Source of the DNA: Cellulomonas sp. SLBN-39
GTDB lineage: Bacteria; Actinomycetota; Actinomycetes; Actinomycetales; Cellulomonadaceae
Direction of reading: 5' to 3'
Length of the DNA: 64,000 nt
Assembly (NCBI RefSeq): GCF_006715865.1
Contig: NZ_VFOA01000001.1
Location: 248,001-312,000, forward strand
Each line of letters opens with the position of its first letter. Position 1 is the stretch's first letter. Under the pieces are notes generated by a model that made no database searches, was not told where the DNA came from, and saw nothing but the letters and a program-made list of their open reading frames with translations. The translations under genes and the position numbers were made by a program. This document shows positions 41,751 through 50,879 of the stretch, piece by piece.

Positions 41751-43079
41751 ATGTTCCTTCACCAGCGACGTGCTCGCCTGGCGGTGGCGTCGACGGCCGT
41801 CGGCGTGCTCGCGCTCGTCGGCGCGTGCTCGAGCGACGGAGCCGGCGACGCCGAGGAGAGCCAGAGCGGTGAGCCGTCGGGCGAGATCACCGTGCTGACC
41901 TGGCGCACGGACCTCGTCGAGGACGGCACGTTCGACGAGTACGTCGAGACCTTCAAGGCCGCGTACCCCGAGGTCACCGACGTCAAGGTCGAGGGCATCA
42001 CCGACTACGAGGGCGAGGTGCGCACGCGCATGAACACCTCGAACTACGGCGACGTGCTCGCGATCCCCGGCTCCGTCACGCCCGACCAGCTCGGCCAGTT
42101 CTTCGAGCCGCTCGGCGAGTTCGACGAGATGTCGCAGGAGTACCGCTGGATCGCCGACAAGACCTACGAGGGCCTGTCCTACGGCATCCCGGTCGTCGGC
42201 AACGTGCAGGGCATCGTCTACAACACCGCCGTCTGGGAGGCCGCGGGCATCGAGGACTTCCCCACCACCCCGGACGAGTTCCTCGACGACCTGCAGACCA
42301 TCAAGGACTCCGCCGACGGCGTCGTGCCGCTGTACACGAACTACAAGGACGCCTGGCCGCTGTCGCAGTGGGACGGCGCCCGCGGCGCCGTGACCGCCAA
42401 CCCCGACTACGTCAACGAGATGACGGGGACGGACGCCCCCTGGTCGGAGGACACCGACACCGGCGTGATCGACGGGCTCATCTACGACGTCGTCGCGCAG
42501 GGCCTCACGGAGGCCGACCCCACGACCACGAACTGGGAGGAGTCCAAGCGGCTGCTCGGCACCGGCGAGGTCGCCACGATGGTGCTGGGGTCGTGGGCGA
42601 TCCCGCAGATGCAGGACGCCGCGGAGGCCGCGGGCGCCAGCCGTGAGGACATCGGCTACATGCCGTTCCCCGCGCAGGTCGACGGCACGTTCCACGCGGT
42701 GGCCGGCGGGGACTACAACCTCGGCATCAACGTGAACTCGGAGAACAAGGTCACCGCGCGGGCGTGGATCGACTGGTTCAACAACGAGTCGGGCTTCTCG
42801 GAGTCGCAGGTCGGCCTGTCCCCCCGGGTCGACGGCGAGGTGCCCGAGGCGCTCGCGTCGTTCGTCGACGAGGTCGAGCTCATCACGATGAACCCGGCGC
42901 CCGAGGGCAAGGAGTCGCTGTTCGCCGACATCGACACCGCGTCGGGCATCGTCACGACCGACCCCAAGTACCGCCAGCAGATCGTCGACGACGCCCGTTC
43001 GGGCGACCGCACCAAGCAGCAGGTGTTCGACGACCTGAACGAGGCGTGGGCCGCCGGCCGCGCCGACGTCGGCGCCTGA
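41751..43079 (+). CDS. Sugar ABC transporter substrate-binding lipoprotein (galactomannan locus)
   Basis: Extracellular solute-binding protein of 442 residues. Signal with lipobox VGAC (Cys26), then ITVLTWRTDLVEDG and a two-lobe binder ending NEAWAAGRADVGA. ATG at 41751 with GAGAGGA upstream. First gene of a three-gene importer (binding protein and two permeases); no ATPase gene is present, as is normal for CUT1 systems that share a common MsiK-type ATPase. The neighbouring alpha-galactosidase and beta-mannosidase suggest galactosyl-manno-oligosaccharides as cargo (inference). Confidence 0.93.
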   Translation: MFLHQRRARLAVASTAVGVLALVGACSSDGAGDAEESQSGEPSGEITVLTWRTDLVEDGTFDEYVETFKAAYPEVTDVKVEGITDYEGEVRTRMNTSNYGDVLAIPGSVTPDQLGQFFEPLGEFDEMSQEYRWIADKTYEGLSYGIPVVGNVQGIVYNTAVWEAAGIEDFPTTPDEFLDDLQTIKDSADGVVPLYTNYKDAWPLSQWDGARGAVTANPDYVNEMTGTDAPWSEDTDTGVIDGLIYDVVAQGLTEADPTTTNWEESKRLLGTGEVATMVLGSWAIPQMQDAAEAAGASREDIGYMPFPAQVDGTFHAVAGGDYNLGINVNSENKVTARAWIDWFNNESGFSESQVGLSPRVDGEVPEALASFVDEVELITMNPAPEGKESLFADIDTASGIVTTDPKYRQQIVDDARSGDRTKQQVFDDLNEAWAAGRADVGA

Positions 43080-43096
43080 GGAGCGAGGGCACCGTC

Positions 43097-44065
43097 ATGA
43101 CCACCGCACCGTCGCCGCTGCGCAGCGGGACGGCGGCGCGTCAGGCACCCGGTGCCGGTGCCGCCCGGGGGACCACCCCGGGCGGCACCGGCCGCGGGCC
43201 CTGGCTGCGCCGCCTGACGCCGTACCTGTTCCTGCTCGTCCCCGTCGCGCTGCTGCTGGTGCTGACCTACCTGCCCGTGGCGAACATGTTCTGGTACTCG
43301 GTCACCGACTGGGACGGCCTGGACAAGGTCAAGAACTTCGTCGGGCCGGACAACTACGTCGAGGTCTTCACCGAGCCGGACAACCTGCGGGTCTTCTACG
43401 TCTCGCTGTACTACTTCGTCGCCTCGTTCGTGCAGATGGCGCTCGCCCTGTACTTCGCGACGATCCTGTCGTTCAAGGTCCGCCTGAAGAACCTGTGGAA
43501 GGGGATCCTCTTCTTCCCGTACCTCATCAACGGGGTCGCGATCGGGCTGATCTTCCTCAACTTCCTCAAGCCCGGCGGCGGCCTGGACACCGTCCTGCTC
43601 GCCACCGGCCTGGACGCGCTCGTGCAGCAGTGGACGGGCGACCCCGACGTCGCGAACTACTCGCTCGCCGCGGTCTCGGTGTGGCGGTACATGGGCCTGA
43701 ACTTCGTGATGTTCCTCGGCGCGATCCAGTCCATCGACGGGCAGATCTACGAGGCGGCCGAGCTCGACGGCGCCAACCGCTGGCACCAGTTCCGGCACAT
43801 CATCGCGCCGTCCATCAAGCCGATCCTCGGCCTGTCGTTCATCCTCGCCATCTCCGGCTCGCTGTCGGTCTTCGAGATCCCGTACGTGATGACGGGCGGG
43901 GGCAACGGCACCGAGACCTTCGTGATCCGCACCGTGTGGATGGCCTTCAACCGCGGGATGGTCGGGCTGGCGTCGGCCATGGCCGTGATCCTGCTGATCA
44001 TCGTGCTGCTCGTGACCTGGGTCCAGCGCAGGGTGGTCCCCGACGAGGAGGTCGACCTCACATGA
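43097..44065 (+). CDS. Sugar ABC transporter permease 1
   Basis: MalF-type inner-membrane subunit of 322 residues with about six helices (the first at about 42-62, YLFLLVPVALLLVLTYLPVA). The EAA loop reads YEAAELDGANRWHQFRHIIA. ATG at 43097, 17 nt after the binding-protein stop, with GAGGGC as a modest ribosome-binding site. Its stop overlaps the start of the second permease by 4 nt. Confidence 0.94.
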   Translation: MTTAPSPLRSGTAARQAPGAGAARGTTPGGTGRGPWLRRLTPYLFLLVPVALLLVLTYLPVANMFWYSVTDWDGLDKVKNFVGPDNYVEVFTEPDNLRVFYVSLYYFVASFVQMALALYFATILSFKVRLKNLWKGILFFPYLINGVAIGLIFLNFLKPGGGLDTVLLATGLDALVQQWTGDPDVANYSLAAVSVWRYMGLNFVMFLGAIQSIDGQIYEAAELDGANRWHQFRHIIAPSIKPILGLSFILAISGSLSVFEIPYVMTGGGNGTETFVIRTVWMAFNRGMVGLASAMAVILLIIVLLVTWVQRRVVPDEEVDLT

Positions 44066-44886
44066 CGCGCGCCGTCACCTCGACGTTCAAGTACGTCTCG
44101 CTCGTCCTCGCCTCGATCGCGATGCTCCTGCCCATCGGGCTGATCGTGTTCGGCTCGTTCAAGACGAACCAGGAGTTCCTCGCGACCAACCCGTTCACGC
44201 TCCCCGCGAGCTGGACCAACCTGGAGAACTACGCGACGGCGTGGACCCGCGGGGGCATGGGCCTGGGTTTCGTCAACACGTTCGTCGTGTTCGCCGCCGC
44301 GATCGTCGGCACCATCCTCATCGGGGCGGCCGCGGCGTACGCGCTCGACCGGTTCCGGTTCCACGGCCGGCGCGGCGTGCTCAACATGTTCCTGCTCGCC
44401 ACGCTGGTGCCCGGCGTCACCACGCAGGTCGCCACGTTCCAGATCATCAACGCCCTCGGGCTCTACAACACCCGCTGGGCGCTGATCGTGCTGTTCATGG
44501 GCACCGACATCATCTCGATCTACATCTTCCTGCAGTTCATGCGGTCGATCCCCCGCTCGCTGGACGAGGCCGCGATGATCGAGGGCGCGGGCCACCTGCG
44601 GATCTTCTTCCAGATCATCCTGCCGAACCTCAAGCCCGCGATCGCCACGGTCGTGATCATCAAGGGCATCGGCATCTACAACGAGTTCTACCTGCCGTTC
44701 CTGTACCTGCCCGACTCGGACCTGCGGCCGGTGTCGACGGCGCTGTTCGCCTTCAAGGGCCCGTACGGGTCGGAGTGGGAGATCATCTCGGCGGCCGTGG
44801 TCATCACGATCATCCCGATCCTGGTGCTGTTCCTGTTCCTGCAGCGGTACATCTACAACGGCTTCACGTCGGGCGCCACGAAGTAG
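44062..44886 (+). CDS. Sugar ABC transporter permease 2
   Basis: MalG-type subunit of 274 residues with six predicted helices and an EAA loop DEAAMIEGAGHLRIFFQII. The ATG at 44062 overlaps the previous stop (ATGA). Last gene of the importer operon; a 15-bp hairpin follows at 44936. Confidence 0.94.
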   Translation: MTRAVTSTFKYVSLVLASIAMLLPIGLIVFGSFKTNQEFLATNPFTLPASWTNLENYATAWTRGGMGLGFVNTFVVFAAAIVGTILIGAAAAYALDRFRFHGRRGVLNMFLLATLVPGVTTQVATFQIINALGLYNTRWALIVLFMGTDIISIYIFLQFMRSIPRSLDEAAMIEGAGHLRIFFQIILPNLKPAIATVVIIKGIGIYNEFYLPFLYLPDSDLRPVSTALFAFKGPYGSEWEIISAAVVITIIPILVLFLFLQRYIYNGFTSGATK

Positions 44887-44935
44887 CGCCACGACCCGGC
44901 CGCGCCACCGCAGGCCGCACCACCACCAGCCGCGC

Positions 44936-44980
44936 ACGACGGCGGCGCCGCCCCCGCCCGGGGCCCGGCGCCGCCGTCGT
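44936..44980. terminator. Hairpin terminator of the importer operon
   Basis: 44936-44950 pairs perfectly over 15 bp with 44966-44980 around a 15-nt C/G-rich loop. It lies 50 nt after the permease stop in the convergent gap before the alpha-galactosidase. Confidence 0.65.
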
Positions 44981-44985
44981 CGTCC

Positions 44986-45009
44986 GCCCGGGCACGGACC
45001 GTCCCGGGC
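44986..45009. terminator. Candidate terminator of the alpha-galactosidase gene
   Basis: GCCCGGG (44986-44992) pairs with CCCGGGC (45003-45009) over a 10-nt loop that can pair further, 7 nt beyond the alpha-galactosidase stop on the minus strand. Confidence 0.45.
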
Positions 45010-45016
45010 CCGCCCG

Positions 45017-47197
45017 TCACACGCGCGTCGCGCGCACCAGCACCAGCCGCTCGGAGGACAGCACGGGGGCGCGCACGCCGACCTCGGCGAGCGCCCGCCC
45101 GGGCAGGCGCAGGCCCGCGGGCGTCCACCACGGGCACGCCAGGCCGTGCGTCACGACGTCGCCCGGCGCCTGGGGGCGCACGTGGTACACGGCGTCCGGG
45201 TCGAGCCCCGGCAGAGGCACGCGGTCCGCGGGCAGCTGGGCCGACATCGCGGTCGTCGCGATCGCGAACAGCGCGTCGGACCCGTCCTGGGCGACGACAC
45301 CGTGCACGCGCACCGCCGGGTCGGGCACGTCCGCGTGCACGCTCACGCCCGTGTGCAGCAGCGGGCGCACGTCCTTGTAGAGGGCGACCCACGCGGCGAG
45401 CTCGGCGAGCTGGTCGGCGTCGGCCTCGCGCAGGTCCCACTCGATGCCGAGGTGGCCGAACAGCGCGGTCCCGGCCCGGAACCCGAGCGTGTGCGCCCGC
45501 CCCGTGCTGTGCGCGGTGCCCGACCCGATGTGCGCGCCGATCATCTCCAGCGGCACGAGCAGGTTGGTCCACGGCTGGATCTGCTGGCGCTCGAGCGCGT
45601 CGATGCAGTCGGACGCCCACACCCGGTCGGTGCGCTGCAGGATCTCCAGGTCCACACGGGCCCCGCCCGACGAGCAGGACTCGATCTCGACGTCGGGGTG
45701 CCGCGCGCGCAGCGCGTCGAGGAGCCGGTACGCGGCCAGGGTCTGCTCGTGCACCCCCGGCACCCCGAGCTCGCCGTGGCCCGCGTCGACGAGGTCGCGG
45801 TTGTGGTCCCACTTGAGGTACGCGATGTCGTGCTCGGTCAGGAGCGCGTCGAGCCGGTCGAGGACGTGCGCGAACGCCTCGGGGCGGGCCAGGTCGAGCA
45901 CGTGCTGCTGCCGCGCCGGCCGGGGCAGCCGGGACGGCAGCCGCAGCAGCCAGTCCGGGTGCGCCCGGGCGAGGTCGGAGTCGAGGTTGACCATCTCGGG
46001 CTCGACCCACAGCCCGAACTCCATGCCGAGGCCCGTCACGTGCCGGACCAGGGGGTTCAGGCCGTCGGGCCAGACGTCGCGCGAGACCGTCCAGTCGCCC
46101 AGCCCGCTCGTGTCGTCGCGGCGCGAGCCGAACCAGCCGTCGTCCAGGACGAACCGCTCGACACCCACCTGCGCCGCGGTGTCCGCGAGCGCGGTGAGCG
46201 TGCCGAGGTCGTGCGCGAAGTAGACGGCCTCCCACGTGTTGAGGGTGACCGGCCGGGGTCGGCGGGGGTGCTGGGGGCGGGCCCGCAGCCAGGTGTGCAC
46301 GCGCGCGGCGAGGTCGTCGAGCCCGGCGCCCGCGTAGAGGCCGTAGACCCAGGGGGTCGTGTACGCCTCCCCCGGGTGCAGGCGCACCTCGCCGGGCAGC
46401 AGCAGCTCGCCGCCGCCGAGAAGGCCCTCGTGGTGGTGGGACCGCTCGGCGAGGCTGCGGTGGTTGCCCGACCAGGCGACGTGCACGCCCCAGCCCTCGC
46501 CGCGGCGGTGCCCGAGGTCGGCGGTGCCGGCGACGAGCACGAACGCCGCGTCGTAGCCGGTGCGCCCGCGCCGGTTCTCCCGCACGCGCGCGCCGTGCGT
46601 GAAGGCGGTCCGCAGGGGGGTGCGCTCGCGGGCCCAGTGACCGCCGAGGTCGAGCAGCTCGACGGCGCGGGCGGGCACCGGGAGCGTGAGGGTGACCTGG
46701 CCGACCTCGTAGGTGTCGTCGGCGGTGTTCGTCAGGGTGGCGCGCTGCCGCACGAGGCCCTGGGGCGTGAGCTCCAGGTGCAGCGCGAGGGTGAGCCCTG
46801 CGGCGTCGTCGACGGCCTGGACGGTCACGACGCCCCCTGCGCCACCGGCGTGGTGTCCCGCACGGTCGGCCTCGTGGTCGGTGCCGCGCACGTCGGCGGA
46901 CGTGGTGCGGAACGACGTGGACCAGTCGCGGCCGCCCCGGCTGCCGACCAGCCCGGGTGTGCCCACCCAGCCGGCGGAGTGCTCGGGAAGCACGGCGACG
47001 TCGACCTCGCCGTCGACCGCGAAGCCGCGGGGCGCGGGCCGTCCTGCGGTGCGCAGGTCGGCGAGCAGGTCGGTGCCGAGCGGGCCGAGGTCGGCGCCCC
47101 AGTGCAGGACCCGCGGCAGGGTCCCCCCGGAGAGGTCGAGCACGAGGCTCACCCCTGCGGCTCGTAGGTGCAGGACCTCGGGCGCATCGGCACGCAC
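45017..47197 (-). CDS. Alpha-galactosidase, GH36
   Basis: Removes terminal alpha-1,6-galactose from galactosyl-oligosaccharides. 726 residues, standard GH36 length and layout: N-terminal beta-sandwich, barrel with LDDGWFGSRRDDTSGLGDW, nucleophile in AYLKWDHNRDLV (Asp464), acid/base in RVWASDCIDALERQQIQ (Asp530), and a C-terminal beta domain. No signal peptide, so it acts on imported substrate in the cytoplasm. I chose the GTG at 47197 because GGAGG precedes it; the GTG at 47230 has none. It is divergent from the beta-mannosidase and shares its operator region. Activity on other alpha-galactosides (raffinose type) is possible. Confidence 0.93.
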   Translation of the reverse strand: MRADAPEVLHLRAAGVSLVLDLSGGTLPRVLHWGADLGPLGTDLLADLRTAGRPAPRGFAVDGEVDVAVLPEHSAGWVGTPGLVGSRGGRDWSTSFRTTSADVRGTDHEADRAGHHAGGAGGVVTVQAVDDAAGLTLALHLELTPQGLVRQRATLTNTADDTYEVGQVTLTLPVPARAVELLDLGGHWARERTPLRTAFTHGARVRENRRGRTGYDAAFVLVAGTADLGHRRGEGWGVHVAWSGNHRSLAERSHHHEGLLGGGELLLPGEVRLHPGEAYTTPWVYGLYAGAGLDDLAARVHTWLRARPQHPRRPRPVTLNTWEAVYFAHDLGTLTALADTAAQVGVERFVLDDGWFGSRRDDTSGLGDWTVSRDVWPDGLNPLVRHVTGLGMEFGLWVEPEMVNLDSDLARAHPDWLLRLPSRLPRPARQQHVLDLARPEAFAHVLDRLDALLTEHDIAYLKWDHNRDLVDAGHGELGVPGVHEQTLAAYRLLDALRARHPDVEIESCSSGGARVDLEILQRTDRVWASDCIDALERQQIQPWTNLLVPLEMIGAHIGSGTAHSTGRAHTLGFRAGTALFGHLGIEWDLREADADQLAELAAWVALYKDVRPLLHTGVSVHADVPDPAVRVHGVVAQDGSDALFAIATTAMSAQLPADRVPLPGLDPDAVYHVRPQAPGDVVTHGLACPWWTPAGLRLPGRALAEVGVRAPVLSSERLVLVRATRV

Positions 47198-47228
47198 GGC
47201 AACCTCCGTCGGCTGGTCGGACGGCCCC

Positions 47229-47257
47229 ACTGTAGGGCGTTGACTTACTTAGTTCAG
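47229..47257 (-). promoter_or_regulatory. Candidate promoter of the alpha-galactosidase gene
   Basis: On the minus strand CTGAAC (47257-47252), 17 bp, TACAGT (47234-47229). Its -35 lies inside the CTTAG-N9-CTAAG repeat, so a regulator bound there would block both divergent promoters. Confidence 0.4.
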
Positions 47258-47268
47258 TTGTCTAAGAA
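47240..47268 (+). promoter_or_regulatory. Promoter of the beta-mannosidase gene with ROK-type operator
   Basis: TTGACT (47240-47245), 17 bp, TAAGAA (47263-47268), the same hexamers and spacing as before the importer. It contains the perfect inverted repeat CTTAG-N9-CTAAG (47248-47266). Confidence 0.75.
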
Positions 47269-47350
47269 TGATCGAGCCCCACACGGTGCTCGACGCCCGT
47301 GCGCCCGACGACGCGCGACCGGGGCCGAGCACCACCCGGGAGCAGCACCC

Positions 47351-49933
47351 ATGCACCGCACGGACCACCAGCCCAGCACGCACGTCCTCGACGACGGCTG
47401 GACGTTCACCGCCACCGCGGGCGACCTGCCCGACGCGCTCGCCGAGCGCCTGCGCGCGGGGCTGCCCGCCACCGTCCCCGGGACGTCCCACACCCACCTG
47501 CTCGACGCCGGCCTGATCCCGGACCCGTACCTGGACGACAACGAGCAGCGCCTCGCCTGGATGAAGCGGGCCGCGTGGGCCTACGACCGCACCCTCGACG
47601 AGTCCCCCGCCGACGAGGACGAGCGCGTCGACCTCGTCCTCGAAGGGGTCGACACGGTGGCCACCGTCCTCCTCGACGGTGACGTGGTGCTGCGCTCCGC
47701 GAACATGCACCGCACCTACCGCGTCGACGTCCGCGACCGTGTCGGCCACGGGCCGTCGAGGCTGCGGGTCGAGATCGCCTCCGCGCTGGAGCACGCCGAG
47801 CGGGAGGCCGAGCGGCTCGGCGCCCGCCCCCTCGCCTACCCCCAGCCCTTCAACATGGTCCGCAAGATGGCCTGCTCGTTCGGCTGGGACTGGGGCCCCG
47901 ACCTGCAGACCGCCGGCCTGTGGAAGCCCGTGCTGGTGCACCGGTGGCGCGTCGCGCGCCTCGCGTCGGTCCGGCCCCTCGTCCGCGTGGAGCCCGACGG
48001 GACGGGCACGGTCGAGGTCGTCGTCGACGTGGAGCGCTCGGGCCTGCCCGGCGGCGACGTCGCCCTCGCGGTCCGCGCCCGGGTCGCGGGCGTCGAGGCG
48101 GTCGGCGTCGTCCCCGCCGGCGGGTCCCGCACCCACGTGCACCTGGAGGTGCCGCACGCCCCGCTGTGGTGGCCCGTCGGGCACGGGTCGCAGCCGCTGC
48201 ACGACCTCGTCGTGGAGCTGCACGTCCTCGACGCGGACGCCTCGGCACCGCACGGCCGCGGGCCCGCCCTGGGGACGTGGCAGCGGCGCATCGGCTTCCG
48301 CACCGTCGAGCTCGACACCGAGCCCGACGACCACGGCTCGGCCTTCACGCTCCGGGTCAACGGCAGGCCGGTGTTCGTCAAGGGCGCCAACTGGATCCCC
48401 GACGACCACCTGCTCACCCGGCTGACCCGGGACCGGTACGCGACCGCCGTCGACCACGCGCTCGGCGCCCACCTGAACCTCCTGCGGGTCTGGGGCGGCG
48501 GGATCTACGAGTCCGACGACTTCTACGAGCTGTGCGACGAGCGGGGTCTGCTCGTGTGGCAGGACGCCCTCCTCGCGTGCGCCGCGTACCCGGAGGAGGA
48601 GCCCCTCGCGGGCGAGATCGAGGCCGAGCTGCGCGAGCACGTCGCCCGGCTGACGCCGCACCCCTCGCTGGTCCTGTGGAACGGCGGGAACGAGAACCTC
48701 TGGGGCTTCCTCGACTGGGGCTGGCGCGACGAGCTCGACGGCCGCACCTGGGGCCTGCGCTACGCGACCGAGCTGCTCCCCGCCGTCGTGGCCGAGCTCG
48801 ACCCGACCCGGCCGTGGTGCGCCAACAGCCCGTGCGCCCCGGGGGCGGCCCTCGACGAGGTCCACCCCAACGACCCGGACCACGGCTCGCACCACCAGTG
48901 GGAGGTGTGGAACCGCATCGACTACACCGCGTACAGGGACGAGGTCCCCCGGTTCTGCTCGGAGTTCGGCTTCCAGGGCCCGCCCGCGTGGGCGACGCTC
49001 GCCCGCGCGGTCCGCGACGACGACGGCACGGTCGCCGGCAAGGAGCACCCCACCTTCCTCCTGCACCAGAAGGCCGAGGACGGCAACGGCAAGCTCGACC
49101 GCGGGATGGCCCCCCACGTCGGGGTCCCGGAGGACTTCACGGACTGGCTCTGGGCGGCCCAGCTCAACCAGGCCCGCGCGATCCGCTTCGCCGTCGAGCA
49201 CTACCGGTCCTGGTGGCCGGTGACGGCCGGCGCGATCGTCTGGCAGCTCAACGACTGCTGGCCCGTGACGTCGTGGGCCGCGGTCGACGGCGACGGCCGC
49301 CGCAAGCCGCTGTGGTTCGCGATGCGTGCCGCCTTCGCCCAGCGCACCGTCACCGTCCAGCCCCGGGACGGCCGCGAGACCCTCGTCGTCGCCAACGACA
49401 CGGCGAACCTCTGGCAGGGCGTCGCCCGTCTGGAGCGGCAGCGCCTCGACGGCACGGTCCGCGCGTCGGCCGACCTGCCCCTGACCGTCGGCGCGTGGTC
49501 CACGGGCTCCTTCGCCCTGCCGGCCGACCTGCGCGTGCCGGCGGACCCGCGCGAGGAGGTGCTGGTCGTCCGCCTCGACCACGCCCGGGCCGTGCACTGC
49601 TGGGTCGAGGACGTCGACCTCGCGCTCGACCCCGAGCCGGTCGTGGCGCGCGTGCAGCCCGTGGCCGGCGGCTACGACGTCGAGGTCACCGCGACGACGC
49701 TCGCGAAGGACGTCACGCTGCTCGTCGACCGTCTCGACCCGGACGCGCGCGTCGACGACGCCCTCGTGACGCTGCCGGCCGGGGCACGCGCGACGTTCCG
49801 CGTCAGCACCACGCAGCCGCTCGACGTCGCCGCCCTCGTCCGGTCGCCGGTCCTGCGGACCGCCAACGACCTGCGCCGGCCCGTCGGCGCCGTGGACGCC
49901 ACGACGTCGGGTGCCGCGGCCGCGCGCGGCTGA
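47351..49933 (+). CDS. Beta-mannosidase, GH2
   Basis: Releases mannose from the non-reducing end of beta-1,4-manno-oligosaccharides. 860 residues with no signal peptide. The GH2 order is visible: sugar-binding domain (DDGWTFTATAGDLPDAL, then FGWDWGPDLQTAGLWKPV), Ig-like domain, then the catalytic barrel. The acid/base is in LVLWNGGNENLWGF (Glu448) and the nucleophile in RFCSEFGFQGPPAW (Glu538); the 90-residue gap matches that reported for Cellulomonas fimi Man2A. ATG at 47351 with GGGAG upstream; the leader from the -10 box is about 75 nt. A GC hairpin begins at its stop codon. Confidence 0.95.
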   Translation: MHRTDHQPSTHVLDDGWTFTATAGDLPDALAERLRAGLPATVPGTSHTHLLDAGLIPDPYLDDNEQRLAWMKRAAWAYDRTLDESPADEDERVDLVLEGVDTVATVLLDGDVVLRSANMHRTYRVDVRDRVGHGPSRLRVEIASALEHAEREAERLGARPLAYPQPFNMVRKMACSFGWDWGPDLQTAGLWKPVLVHRWRVARLASVRPLVRVEPDGTGTVEVVVDVERSGLPGGDVALAVRARVAGVEAVGVVPAGGSRTHVHLEVPHAPLWWPVGHGSQPLHDLVVELHVLDADASAPHGRGPALGTWQRRIGFRTVELDTEPDDHGSAFTLRVNGRPVFVKGANWIPDDHLLTRLTRDRYATAVDHALGAHLNLLRVWGGGIYESDDFYELCDERGLLVWQDALLACAAYPEEEPLAGEIEAELREHVARLTPHPSLVLWNGGNENLWGFLDWGWRDELDGRTWGLRYATELLPAVVAELDPTRPWCANSPCAPGAALDEVHPNDPDHGSHHQWEVWNRIDYTAYRDEVPRFCSEFGFQGPPAWATLARAVRDDDGTVAGKEHPTFLLHQKAEDGNGKLDRGMAPHVGVPEDFTDWLWAAQLNQARAIRFAVEHYRSWWPVTAGAIVWQLNDCWPVTSWAAVDGDGRRKPLWFAMRAAFAQRTVTVQPRDGRETLVVANDTANLWQGVARLERQRLDGTVRASADLPLTVGAWSTGSFALPADLRVPADPREEVLVVRLDHARAVHCWVEDVDLALDPEPVVARVQPVAGGYDVEVTATTLAKDVTLLVDRLDPDARVDDALVTLPAGARATFRVSTTQPLDVAALVRSPVLRTANDLRRPVGAVDATTSGAAAARG

Positions 49934-49953
49934 CCCCCGCGCCGCCGCGGGGG
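49934..49953. terminator. GC hairpin directly after the beta-mannosidase stop
   Basis: CCCCCGCG (49934-49941) and CGCGGGGG (49946-49953) pair around a 4-nt loop, starting at the base after TGA. No T-run follows; instead the sequence repeats GCGGGGGTC-like units. Confidence 0.5.
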
Positions 49954-50008
49954 TCGCGGCGGCCGCGGGGGTCATGGCGGCTGCGGGGGTCGCGGGCCGG
50001 CGCACCGG

Positions 50009-50014
50009 TACGCT
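50009..50014 (+). promoter_or_regulatory. -10 box of the HTH-less LacI-like gene (leaderless start)
   Basis: TACGCT, 7 nt before the GTG at 50022. This is the same arrangement as other leaderless genes in the window and argues that the shortened gene is expressed in its own right. Confidence 0.5.
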
Positions 50015-50021
50015 GGCCCGC

Positions 50022-50879
50022 GTGACGCAGGGCACGGACGCCATCGGCCTGGTCCTCGCCCGCCCGGCGCGGATGCTCGGCCTCGAGCCGTTCTTCATGG
50101 AGCTCATCGGCGGCATCGAGGAGACGTTGTCCGTCGACGGCCGCTCGCTGCTGCTGCACGTCGTCCCGGACCACGAGGCCGAGATCGCCGCCTACCGACG
50201 CTGGGGTGCCGGTGGCATGGTCGACGCGGTCGTGCTCGTCAACCTCGTCGTCGACGACCCGCGGCTCGACGTCCTGCGGGAGCTCGCGATCCCGACGGTC
50301 GTGGTCGGCGGCCCGGAACGCGCCGTGCCGGGCGTCGCCCACGTCTGGATCGACAACGACCAGGCCATGCGCGACGCCGTCGGCTACCTCGTCGGGCTGG
50401 GCCACACCACCGTCGGGCGCGTCTCGGGCCCGCGCCGCCTGGCCCACACCGTCGCCCGCACCGCGGCGTTCGTCGAGGAGTGCGCGGCGCTCGGCGTGCA
50501 CGGCGTGGTCGTCGAGGGCGACTACGCGGAGGAGTCCGGCACCCGTGCCGCCCGCACCCTCCTGGGGCGGGGCGGCCCGCCGTCGGCCATCGTGTTCGAC
50601 AACGACGTCATGGCCCTGGCCGCCCTCGGGGTGGCGAACGAGCTGAACCTCGACGTGCCGCGCGACGTGTCGCTGCTGGCGTGGGACGACTCGGCGCTGT
50701 GCCGTCTCGCCCACCCCCCGCTGTCGGCCATGAGCCTCGACGTCCATGCCCTGGGCACCCAGGTCGCGACCGCCGTCCTGAACCTGCTCGCGTCCGGGCG
50801 GCCGACCACGTCGACGGCGCCGCTCCCCCGCCTCGTCGCCCGCGGGAGCACCGCCCGCCCCGCACGACCGGCGACCTGA
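50022..50879 (+). CDS. LacI-type effector-binding protein without HTH domain
   Basis: 285 residues matching only the sugar-binding half of LacI/GalR regulators. It opens [20 protein letters not shown], which in normal LacI proteins comes right after the hinge, and ends with the conserved [20 protein letters not shown]. The ~55-residue DNA-binding head is absent. The only in-frame sequence upstream is an alanine/glycine/valine repeat that meets the beta-mannosidase stop, so there is no room for a head. No signal peptide, so it is not an importer binding protein. It may be a decayed regulator, a sugar sensor that acts by protein contact, or a partner that forms mixed dimers with an intact LacI. 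Confidence 0.75.
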   Translation: MTQGTDAIGLVLARPARMLGLEPFFMELIGGIEETLSVDGRSLLLHVVPDHEAEIAAYRRWGAGGMVDAVVLVNLVVDDPRLDVLRELAIPTVVVGGPERAVPGVAHVWIDNDQAMRDAVGYLVGLGHTTVGRVSGPRRLAHTVARTAAFVEECAALGVHGVVVEGDYAEESGTRAARTLLGRGGPPSAIVFDNDVMALAALGVANELNLDVPRDVSLLAWDDSALCRLAHPPLSAMSLDVHALGTQVATAVLNLLASGRPTTSTAPLPRLVARGSTARPARPAT

